In this document: one piece after another, positions 8,876 through 15,039 of the stretch | How positions within the stretch are numbered: position 1 is the first letter of the stretch | Layout: each line of letters starts with the position of its first letter | Assembly: GCA_046302815.1 (NCBI GenBank) | Contig: JBKCHO010000040.1 | Location: forward strand, 1-15,039 | DNA length: 15,039 nt | Source of the DNA: JALRAP01 sp046302815 | GTDB taxonomy: Bacteria; Bacteroidota; Bacteroidia; AKYH767-A; OLB10 | Direction: 5' to 3' | Made by a program: the position numbers and the translations under genes | The notes under the pieces: generated by a model | Told to the model about the DNA's origin: nothing | The model's database searches: none | What the model saw: the letters and a program-made list of their open reading frames with translations, nothing else

Positions 8876-11119
8876 ATGAACAAGCCCTCGGCCCTTCAGC
8901 GGTTTTATTTTTCATTTCCTGTTCAACTGGTCGTGATGCATTTAAAAAAGAACCATCTCATGATGGGTCTTTGGTTACTGTTGATTGGATTTGTCACCCA
9001 GGGAATATCCAGGAGATTCGGGATTCCTTATCTATTTTTAGATCCGGAATATTTGGGGGATGTTGATTGGTTGTCTTTTTTTATTACCGGCATTGGATGC
9101 GGATTATTCATTATGGCATTTAATATTTCAAGCTATATCTTGAATAGTTTCAGATTTCCATTTTTAGCTAGTTTATCTAAACCATTCCAAAAATACACCA
9201 TTAACAACTTCATCATCCCAGTTGTATTTCTACTCATCTATCTTTTTGAAATAGCACTTTTCCAATACGAACAACAGCTAGTTGACCTTGGCAACATCAC
9301 CTTAGAAGTTGTTTCTTTCCTTGCAGGCTTAATTATAGTTGTGCAACTTGTTCTAAAATACTTCCTTTTAACCAACAAGGATATTCATAAGCTTTTTGGG
9401 GTGAGGCATAGCGACCACGAGCATTTTGATGAACGATATGAGGCGGCATTGAATACGGAATTGATGCCGGGAAAGTCGAGGAAAACCGAAGTCAGTGAAA
9501 AGCAATGGAAGGTACTCACCTATCTATCAAATCCTATCCGAATACGACTTGTAAGAGATACATCCCACTACAAGCAGTTCATGCTTCAATCTGTGTTCAG
9601 ACAGAACCACATGAATGCAGCTTTCATGGAAATGATTACCATTGGTGTATTCATCCTTCTCGGATTGTTTAGAGATTACGAGGCATTTCAGATTCCAGCA
9701 GCAGCAAGTCTTTTTCTACTTTTTTCCATGTTGATGATGGTTTCCGGAGTAATTCGGTTTTGGGCCAAAGCATGGTCTACTTCTGCAATCATAGCAGGTT
9801 TCATTTTTATAAATTTCCTATCTGGGCTGGATCTATTCAATCCCGAACGCCGAATGTTTGGCTTGGACTACAATCAAAAGCCTTCATCCTATTCAATTGA
9901 TGGAATGCAACAAATCGCCAATGATTCACTGCTTGCAACGGATATGGCTTCAACCATTTCGATGTTGGAAAAATGGAAAGCCGAACAACTTAAAAACGGC
10001 GTTCAAAAGCCAAAACTAGGCGTCATGGCAGTAAGCGGTGGTGGATTGAGGGCATCCATGTTTACTTTCATGACGATTTATGCTGCTGATAGTGCAACGG
10101 GTGGTGCATTTTTTGATCAAACCAGACTGATCACTGGTTCATCAGGAGGTATGATAGCCGCTTGTTATTACCGTTCTCTGAAATTGGAAGATAATACCAT
10201 TGAAAAAACCAAATCCATTTCAAATATTTCCAGTGACCTGCTCAACAGTACAACTTTCAGTTTAATTGTAAGTGATTTGTTCCTCAACATTCAGCGCGAA
10301 ACTTATAGAGAAAATGATTACTTCAAGGACCGTGGTTATGCATTTGAGAGAAAGCTGAACAGAAACCTTGACAATATTTTTGAAAAACCCTTATCCTATT
10401 TCAAATTACCGGAGCAGCAAGCCAAAATCCCAATGGTCATAATCAGTCCGACTATCATTAATGATGGAAGAACACTCTATGTCTCCCCCATTGGAATTTC
10501 ATACATGATTACAAGACCTTCGAACCAAGTCAATGGCCATGAACCCTTACCCGATGGAATCGAGTATTCCAGGTTCTTTAAAAACCACCATCCAGAAGAT
10601 ACCCGATTCTCGGATTTACTTAGGGCCAATGCCACTTTCCCTTATATCATGCCGGCAGTTTCACTGCCCACAGAGCCTATAATTAATATCATGGATGCTG
10701 GTATCAGGGATAACTATGGGATTCGAAATGCAACAAGGTTCCTTTTTGTTTTCCGGGAGTGGATTCAGCAAAATACATCCGGAGTTGTTCTCGTCCAAAT
10801 AAGAGACAACCATAAAAAAACAAATCTAGATAATAAAAACAGCCAGTCTATAGCCTATCGCATTCTGTCTCCATTGCAAAACCTATCAGGAAACTTCTTA
10901 TTGATGCAAGATTACTCACAGGATGAACAACTACAATACATTTCGGATTTCCTGGATTGTCCGTTCGACTATGTAAAATTCGAAGTGCCTTTAATGGATG
11001 AGAAAATAGCACTGTCATGGCATTTGACGGAGAAAGAGAAGCGAACCGTTGCTAAGTCTGTTTATTCAAAACAAAATCAAGAAGAACTCAAACGACTTCA
11101 GAAGCTATTTAAATATTAA
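8876..11119 (+). CDS. Membrane-anchored patatin-like phospholipase
   Basis: This is a 747-residue protein with two parts. The N-terminal part has hydrophobic spans at about 28-45, 65-90, 110-130, 142-165, 252-266, 274-293 and 303-320, consistent with about seven membrane helices. A charged, His-rich soluble stretch lies at about 166-250. The C-terminal part (about 378-747) is a patatin-type lipid acyl hydrolase: SGGGLR at 387-392 forms the oxyanion loop, GSSGG at 421-425 presents the nucleophile Ser423, and DAG at 607-609 supplies the dyad Asp607. All catalytic elements are present, so it should be an active phospholipase or lysophospholipase; its substrate cannot be read from sequence. It starts 33 bases after ftcD with no clear promoter or terminator between them, so co-transcription is possible although a metabolic link is not obvious. 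The ATG at 8876 is the only start near the ftcD end. Confidence 0.9.
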   Translation: MNKPSALQRFYFSFPVQLVVMHLKKNHLMMGLWLLLIGFVTQGISRRFGIPYLFLDPEYLGDVDWLSFFITGIGCGLFIMAFNISSYILNSFRFPFLASLSKPFQKYTINNFIIPVVFLLIYLFEIALFQYEQQLVDLGNITLEVVSFLAGLIIVVQLVLKYFLLTNKDIHKLFGVRHSDHEHFDERYEAALNTELMPGKSRKTEVSEKQWKVLTYLSNPIRIRLVRDTSHYKQFMLQSVFRQNHMNAAFMEMITIGVFILLGLFRDYEAFQIPAAASLFLLFSMLMMVSGVIRFWAKAWSTSAIIAGFIFINFLSGLDLFNPERRMFGLDYNQKPSSYSIDGMQQIANDSLLATDMASTISMLEKWKAEQLKNGVQKPKLGVMAVSGGGLRASMFTFMTIYAADSATGGAFFDQTRLITGSSGGMIAACYYRSLKLEDNTIEKTKSISNISSDLLNSTTFSLIVSDLFLNIQRETYRENDYFKDRGYAFERKLNRNLDNIFEKPLSYFKLPEQQAKIPMVIISPTIINDGRTLYVSPIGISYMITRPSNQVNGHEPLPDGIEYSRFFKNHHPEDTRFSDLLRANATFPYIMPAVSLPTEPIINIMDAGIRDNYGIRNATRFLFVFREWIQQNTSGVVLVQIRDNHKKTNLDNKNSQSIAYRILSPLQNLSGNFLLMQDYSQDEQLQYISDFLDCPFDYVKFEVPLMDEKIALSWHLTEKEKRTVAKSVYSKQNQEELKRLQKLFKY

Positions 11120-11127
11120 AATGCTTC
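11101..11127. terminator. Weak shared hairpin between convergent genes
   Basis: GAAGC at 11101-11105 can pair with GCTTC at 11123-11127, and TTT/AAA could pair further in across a mismatch, spanning the 6-base gap between the lipase stop and the E1 stop. The stem is short, A+T-rich and lacks a clean U tract, so it is at best a poor bidirectional terminator. Confidence 0.15.
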
Positions 11128-13105
11128 AGTAACGGACCAAATCCAGTAGCTGGTCCTTGAACCTGTCCTTTGGAAGAAAATTCCATTCAAGAGTGGATGA
11201 CATAGGAACTGGTGTATCAAGACTTGCTGACCGCACAACAGGAGCATCCAGATGATTAAAGCAGGTTTCTGCGATCACAGCAGCTATTTCAGCTCCTACT
11301 CCACCAGTATAGGTGTCTTCGTGAAGAATAATCACCTTACCTGTTTTCTTTACGCTATTGACCACTGCTTCTTTATCCCAAGGAAGAAGCGATCTAAGAT
11401 CTACAAGATCGGCACTGATTTCAGGATGGCTTTCTAATATCTCAAGAGCCCAATGCACGCCTAATCCGTAGGAGACGATTGTAACATCATCACCTTGACG
11501 AACCAAACGAGCTTTACCAATTTCAGTTGTATAGTAATCATCAGGAACCAATCCGCTCACCGAGCGATATAAAGCTTTGTGCTCAAAGTACATTACTGGG
11601 TTTGGATCGTTAATGGATTCGTTCAGCAAACCCTTGGCATCCTCCGGGAAGGCGGGATAGACGATTTTCAACCCTGGCACATGGAAAAACCATGCTTCAT
11701 TGGATTGAGAGTGAAACGGACCGGCTCCAACGCCAGCTCCAGTAGGCATTCGGACAACTACATCGGCATGTTGCCCCCAACGATAGTGGGTTTTTGCCAA
11801 ATTGTTGACGATTTGATTGAAGCCGCATGTAACAAAATCGGCAAATTGCATTTCAACAATCGACTTCATCCCATTTATCGACAAACCCAATCCAGCTCCA
11901 ACAATAGCGCTTTCACAAAGTGGTGTGTTGCGTACCCTTCCTTTACCGAATTCATCCACAAATCCCAATGTGGCTTTGAAAACACCGCCGTACTCAGCTA
12001 CATCTTGTCCCATGATGACCAAGTTGGGATGTCTCCTCATGGATTCTCGCATTGCATCTGTAATGGCATCTAGATAGCGCTTCTCTGAAGTTGAAGTGGA
12101 AAGTGGTTTAAAACTTGTGAAATCATGTTTGGCGTACATATCCTCGAGTTCGAGATATGTACTAGGTGCCGGTTCGGTTTCTGCAAATGCTATTTCAAGT
12201 CCCGTCTCTATTTCGGACTTAATGGATTCTCTAATCTCTGCGATTTTCTTTTCGTCGAGCAATTTTTCTTCAAAAAGATATTTCTCGAAATTCTCAACCG
12301 GATCTTTACGACCCCACTCATCGAATAGATGCTGAGGCACATATTTGGTTCCAGAAGCCTCCTCATGTCCTCGCATCCGGAAAGTAAGACATTCAAGCAA
12401 TACGGGTCGTGAATCCGACTTCATTTTCTCTCGAATTGAAGAAACAGCATGATAAACTTCGAGAATATTATTGCCATCTACCTGAACACCTTCCATACCG
12501 TAGCCGATGGCTTTGTCAACAAACTGCTTGCACCGGAATTGTTCATTTGATGGTGTAGATAACCCGTAGCCGTTATTCTCAACGATGAAAATCACAGGCA
12601 AGTCCCATACCGATGCGACATTTATGCTTTCATGAAAATCGCCTTCACTGGCACCACCATCACCCGAAAAAACGGCTGTGATTTTGGAATTTGATTTCAG
12701 CTTGTTGGCAAGTGCTATACCATCGGCAACGCCCAATTGTGGACCGAGGTGTGAAATCATTCCGATAATGTGATAATCCTGTGTACCAAAATGAAAAGAA
12801 CGATCTCTGCTCTTGGTAAATCCTCCTGGCTTGCCTTGAAACTGTGAGAACAAACGATGAAGCGGAATTTCCCTCACCGTAAAAATACCGAGATTGCGGT
12901 GCATGGGCAGGATATACTCATCATCCTCCATTGCCAATGCGGTACCAACAGAAATTGCCTCCTGTCCTATTCCGGAAAACCACTTGGCAATCTTACCTTG
13001 TCGCAATAAAACAAGCATTTTCTCTTCGATCATCCGGGGCTTAAGAATGGCCCGGTAAATTCGAATCAGTTGCTCGTCGGATAAATTCTTACGGTCGTAT
13101 AACAT
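11126..13105 (-). CDS. 2-oxoacid dehydrogenase E1, alpha-beta fusion (probably branched-chain)
   Basis: The E1 component uses thiamine diphosphate to decarboxylate a 2-oxo acid and hands the acyl group to lipoyl-E2. The 659-residue protein joins what are usually two subunits. The alpha part (about 1-325) has SGIGQEAISVG at 44-54, MHRNLGIF at 68-75 and the thiamine diphosphate/Mg motif GDGGASEGD at 148-156 closing with ENN at 176-178. A linker of about 20 residues follows. The beta part (about 341-659) has DAITDAM, GQDVAEYGGVF at 366-376, TPLCESAIVGAGLG with the cofactor-activating Glu398, and the transketolase C-terminal domain with LHEDTYTGGVGAEIA. The overall pattern is nearest to branched-chain 2-oxoacid E1 fusions of Bacteroidota; specificity for pyruvate or another 2-oxo acid cannot be excluded. 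No E2 or E3 gene is adjacent. The promoter region carries an operator-like palindrome. The start MLYDRKNLSDEQ is typical. Confidence 0.93.
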   Translation of the reverse strand: MLYDRKNLSDEQLIRIYRAILKPRMIEEKMLVLLRQGKIAKWFSGIGQEAISVGTALAMEDDEYILPMHRNLGIFTVREIPLHRLFSQFQGKPGGFTKSRDRSFHFGTQDYHIIGMISHLGPQLGVADGIALANKLKSNSKITAVFSGDGGASEGDFHESINVASVWDLPVIFIVENNGYGLSTPSNEQFRCKQFVDKAIGYGMEGVQVDGNNILEVYHAVSSIREKMKSDSRPVLLECLTFRMRGHEEASGTKYVPQHLFDEWGRKDPVENFEKYLFEEKLLDEKKIAEIRESIKSEIETGLEIAFAETEPAPSTYLELEDMYAKHDFTSFKPLSTSTSEKRYLDAITDAMRESMRRHPNLVIMGQDVAEYGGVFKATLGFVDEFGKGRVRNTPLCESAIVGAGLGLSINGMKSIVEMQFADFVTCGFNQIVNNLAKTHYRWGQHADVVVRMPTGAGVGAGPFHSQSNEAWFFHVPGLKIVYPAFPEDAKGLLNESINDPNPVMYFEHKALYRSVSGLVPDDYYTTEIGKARLVRQGDDVTIVSYGLGVHWALEILESHPEISADLVDLRSLLPWDKEAVVNSVKKTGKVIILHEDTYTGGVGAEIAAVIAETCFNHLDAPVVRSASLDTPVPMSSTLEWNFLPKDRFKDQLLDLVRY

Positions 13106-13113
13106 GACAAGGC

Positions 13114-13139
13114 TTCAATAACCATGCAAAGTTATTGAA
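13114..13139. promoter_or_regulatory. Operator-like 9-bp inverted repeat upstream of E1
   Basis: TTCAATAAC at 13114-13122 and GTTATTGAA at 13131-13139 are perfect reverse complements separated by 8 bases (CATGCAAA). The arm centres are 17 bases apart, which suits a dimeric regulator reaching adjacent major grooves. The repeat covers the candidate E1 -7 box and the expected start point, a position suited to repression. I cannot assign a regulator family; a regulator of branched-chain amino acid breakdown is a guess from the neighbour. A transcript hairpin is less likely because E1 transcription would probably start inside the repeat. Confidence 0.5.
13127..13134 (-). promoter_or_regulatory. 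Candidate -7 promoter element for the E1 gene
   Basis: Leftward, the bases read TAACTTTG, a full match to TAnnTTTG. The E1 ATG is 21 bases further on, allowing a leader of roughly 17 bases. The site 19 bases upstream reads AGGC rather than TTTG, so the -33 element is poor. The box lies within the inverted repeat. Confidence 0.4.
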
Positions 13140-13146
13140 ATCCAGC

Positions 13147-13154
13147 TAAATTTG
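13147..13154 (+). promoter_or_regulatory. Candidate -7 promoter element for the small Cys-rich membrane protein
   Basis: TAAATTTG is a full match to TAnnTTTG, 21 bases before the ATG at 13176. The place for its -33 element (13124-13127, ATGC) is not TTTG-like and falls in the loop of the inverted repeat and on the edge of the opposing -7 box, so the two promoters would compete for polymerase. Confidence 0.35.
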
Positions 13155-13175
13155 CCTATTAATCGGCTCAACACC

Positions 13176-13286
13176 ATGTGGCAGAACATTCTGGTTATCA
13201 CCATACTGATGGCATCCTTGGCTTTTCTTATCAAAAGGTTTTTTTTAAAAAGCCGTAATAAAAAAGGTTGTGATGGATGTGGATAG
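13176..13286 (+). CDS. FeoB-associated Cys-rich membrane protein (36 aa)
   Basis: This is a tiny gene encoding one N-terminal membrane span (about residues 4-19, ILVITILMASLAFLI), then a basic patch KRFFLKSRNKK, then the ending GCDGCG with Cys32 and Cys35. This layout (single span, Lys/Arg-rich turn, glycine-cysteine tail) is that of the small proteins annotated in Bacteroidota as FeoB-associated Cys-rich membrane proteins. They are often found next to the ferrous iron transporter FeoB and are suspected to assist it or handle metal on the cytoplasmic face. No feoA or feoB is in the window, so the gene stands alone here. The layout alone is the basis for the call. It starts 71 bases from E1 on the opposite strand and ends three bases before the convergent protease stop. 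A -7-like box lies 21 bases upstream of the ATG. Confidence 0.7.
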   Translation: MWQNILVITILMASLAFLIKRFFLKSRNKKGCDGCG

Positions 13287-13289
13287 ACC

Positions 13290-15039
13290 TCAATCTATTT
13301 TCACTAACCTCAACACAGTTTCAGCGCCCGACATCCTTAGGTAATATACACCATTAGCCAACCCTCGAATATCGAATTCGCGCCTGTGTTTGCCTTGATA
13401 GTAGAACCCTTCCAATAAAGTTTCAATTTTCTTGCCTGTGGCGTCCATTAAGTCGATAGTAATATTTCCGGCGGTGGAAATTCCAAAGTCGATAATAGCA
13501 TTACCGCTTGCAGGATTTGGATAAAGCAATTGAAGACCTTGAAGGGCATTTTCAACGCTCGGAGATACCGAGTTAATGGTGTTGTATTTGTCTTGGGCGG
13601 CTACAGCTGCTCCCTGAATTGTAGCGAGATCGTCGCCTGCAATCAGGGCAAATGCCACCTTGATAGAGTCTCCTGAGAGAATGGCTTTAGGACCATTTGA
13701 TAGAGTCATGGAAACATCATTACCTGAGCCAGACTGCCCTGCTTGAGGTCGAGATGTAGTGAGAGTAGTATGTTTTTCAACTTTTGTGAATCCATCATAA
13801 ATGTTTACTGAACCATTTGCGCCATTGTTCTCCAATGCATACATGTTAGTTGTGCCTGAGCTAAGAGACTTGATAGCGGCGTAGATAGTTGGTGAACCCG
13901 TATTGAAACAGTAGCCTAGTGAATTCACCACATCAAAATCGGCTCGATTGTCAACGACATTACCAATATCCCAATCGGCATAAATTCCAGTAAATAGGTT
14001 TTGGATGGGATTGGGGCCGCTATTTTTAACCACATATTCCACAATCACATATTTTGCATCCATGACGCTACTCCATGCGAAGGTGTTTTGCCTTACTTCA
14101 ACATCAATCTTGTTTGTTGTGGCTCCATCATCACTAAATACGCTTTCTAGATCAAAATCAGATTCGATGGATGGAATCACTTTCCTTACATTAATCAATG
14201 ATATGAAGTCATTGGATAATTGCGATGTGGGTGCGCCAAAGATCTGATCACACACCTTAGATGTGTCGGTTGAAAGGATTAATCCGGATTCATACAGAAA
14301 TGAATTGCCATCATTGTAGGTAAAACCAACTCCCTGGCTTTGTGCTGCATTGTATCCAATACGACTTTTGCTGGTGATGGTAGTACCAACATCATTCACT
14401 AAAACATTGATATAATCTACATTTACAACCAGTTCAAAAGTTTGCCAGTCGGAGTAGGTTCCATCCGAAAAATCGAGACGGAAGGTGACTTTTGTATTGA
14501 AAGGAACAGACGGATCTATTACAGCCTTAAAAGAGTTGTTTGTATTGGAATATGAGGCCAGGGTGGACATAGAACCCGGATTAATATTTCCACTGATGAT
14601 GTTGATTCCAGCATTGTTGGATGATAGGCTAACATTCAGATTCTGTAATGGTGCTAAATAGTTTTTCAAATCAACAATCAATTCCAAGGTATCGTTTCCT
14701 ACAAAAGCCTCATCGTTATTGTCGGTTACATTCAGGCTCTCCATCCTAACTGATTTTGGAGCTTCAGTAAGGGCCCGATACATGTTCAACCTACCCTTTC
14801 CTAGTTTATACTGATAATTTGTATTGCCAGGAATCGCATAAATATCATCTGCGGTTGAGCGTAGTTGCTCAGCAATCTGTCCTGGAGTATAGCTGGGGAA
14901 TTGAGTTTTAATCAACGCGGCAGCGGCAGCAACTATAGGTGATGCAAAAGATGTACCAGAGGAGAATGAGTAGTTATTATCGAAGATGGTTGAATAAACC
15001 GCTTCGCCGGGGGCGCACAAATCAATGGCTGTCCCATAA
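13290..15039 (-). CDS. Secreted subtilisin-like serine protease with T9SS sorting domain (N-terminus cut by right edge)
   Basis: The reading frame stays open through the right edge, where it reads YGTAIDLCAPGEAV, so the visible part is the C-terminal 580 or so residues of a larger protein. Numbered from the Leu of that DLCAPGE segment, GTSFASP at 22-28 is the subtilase (S8) motif with catalytic Ser24; the Asp and His regions lie outside. The catalytic domain ends near residue 75. A long middle part (about 90-490), rich in Ser, Asn, Thr and Asp, looks like one or more beta-sandwich domains of unassigned function. The last 80 residues are a type IX secretion sorting domain: LLYPNPASGN, then a beta-rich stretch, NGVYYLRM and the ending VLRLVKID. 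The protein is therefore expected to cross the outer membrane by T9SS and be released or attached to the surface. Substrate is unknown; digestion of external protein is the usual role. Convergent with the 36-codon gene. Confidence 0.93.
   Translation of the reverse strand, partial: YGTAIDLCAPGEAVYSTIFDNNYSFSSGTSFASPIVAAAAALIKTQFPSYTPGQIAEQLRSTADDIYAIPGNTNYQYKLGKGRLNMYRALTEAPKSVRMESLNVTDNNDEAFVGNDTLELIVDLKNYLAPLQNLNVSLSSNNAGINIISGNINPGSMSTLASYSNTNNSFKAVIDPSVPFNTKVTFRLDFSDGTYSDWQTFELVVNVDYINVLVNDVGTTITSKSRIGYNAAQSQGVGFTYNDGNSFLYESGLILSTDTSKVCDQIFGAPTSQLSNDFISLINVRKVIPSIESDFDLESVFSDDGATTNKIDVEVRQNTFAWSSVMDAKYVIVEYVVKNSGPNPIQNLFTGIYADWDIGNVVDNRADFDVVNSLGYCFNTGSPTIYAAIKSLSSGTTNMYALENNGANGSVNIYDGFTKVEKHTTLTTSRPQAGQSGSGNDVSMTLSNGPKAILSGDSIKVAFALIAGDDLATIQGAAVAAQDKYNTINSVSPSVENALQGLQLLYPNPASGNAIIDFGISTAGNITIDLMDATGKKIETLLEGFYYQGKHRREFDIRGLANGVYYLRMSGAETVLRLVKID

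Noticed and set aside
11101..11127. Strong bidirectional terminator between lipase and E1
   Set aside because: Only a 5-bp stem with mismatches and no U tract; listed only as a weak candidate.
11579..12073. 164-codon open frame on the + strand
   Set aside because: It lies wholly antisense to the well-conserved E1 beta region and its product has no recognisable domain or compositional sense.
15018..15020. TTG as the start of the protease
   Set aside because: The frame continues to the window edge as YGTAID, a conserved subtilase stretch, so TTG is an internal Leu codon.
1..15039. CRISPR arrays, tRNA/rRNA, insertion sequences, phage or defence genes
   Set aside because: No direct-repeat arrays, cloverleaf sequences, transposase motifs or terminal inverted repeats were seen; coding is continuous with household and metabolic genes.

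Overview
The window reads as chromosomal DNA from a member of the Bacteroidota. The clearest marker is the C-terminal type IX secretion sorting domain on the protease at the right edge. A fused E1 alpha/beta 2-oxoacid dehydrogenase, a fused formiminotransferase-cyclodeaminase and several matches to the Bacteroidota -7 promoter element (TAnnTTTG) agree with this. The DNA looks moderately A+T-rich and densely coded, with no RNA genes, insertion sequences, phage genes or CRISPR repeats seen. Genus cannot be decided from the sequence alone.

Layout, left to right. (1) A leftward block, prmA > a 1,499-residue exported protein of unknown function > plsY, runs from about 5,820 to the left edge. prmA and the giant gene overlap by ATGA, and plsY follows after 37 bases. 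(2) From a 77-base divergent intergenic region a rightward block starts: hutI, ftcD (again an ATGA overlap), then a membrane-anchored patatin-like lipase 33 bases later. (3) Converging on it, 6 bases away, is a leftward E1 alpha-beta fusion of a 2-oxoacid dehydrogenase, most likely the branched-chain type. (4) A 70-base divergent region upstream of E1 holds a perfect 9-bp inverted repeat and two outward-facing -7-like boxes. It also serves a 36-codon rightward gene for a FeoB-associated Cys-rich membrane protein. (5) Finally, leftward, comes the C-terminal half of a secreted subtilisin-like protease with a T9SS sorting domain, cut by the right edge.

How the genes work together: HutI and FtcD carry out the last steps of histidine breakdown, turning imidazolonepropionate into glutamate and passing the one-carbon unit to tetrahydrofolate. 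HutH and HutU must be encoded elsewhere. The E1 fusion would oxidise branched-chain 2-oxo acids once joined by E2 and E3, which are also not here. PrmA (ribosomal protein L11 methylation) and PlsY (first acylation in phospholipid synthesis) are housekeeping functions flanking the giant exported protein.

Most of the window is ordinary metabolism. The parts that merit a second look are the giant uncharacterised exported protein, the operator-like palindrome between E1 and the small membrane protein, the tiny gene itself, and the lipase with a multi-span membrane domain placed behind histidine-degradation genes. I found no convincing new multi-gene system.
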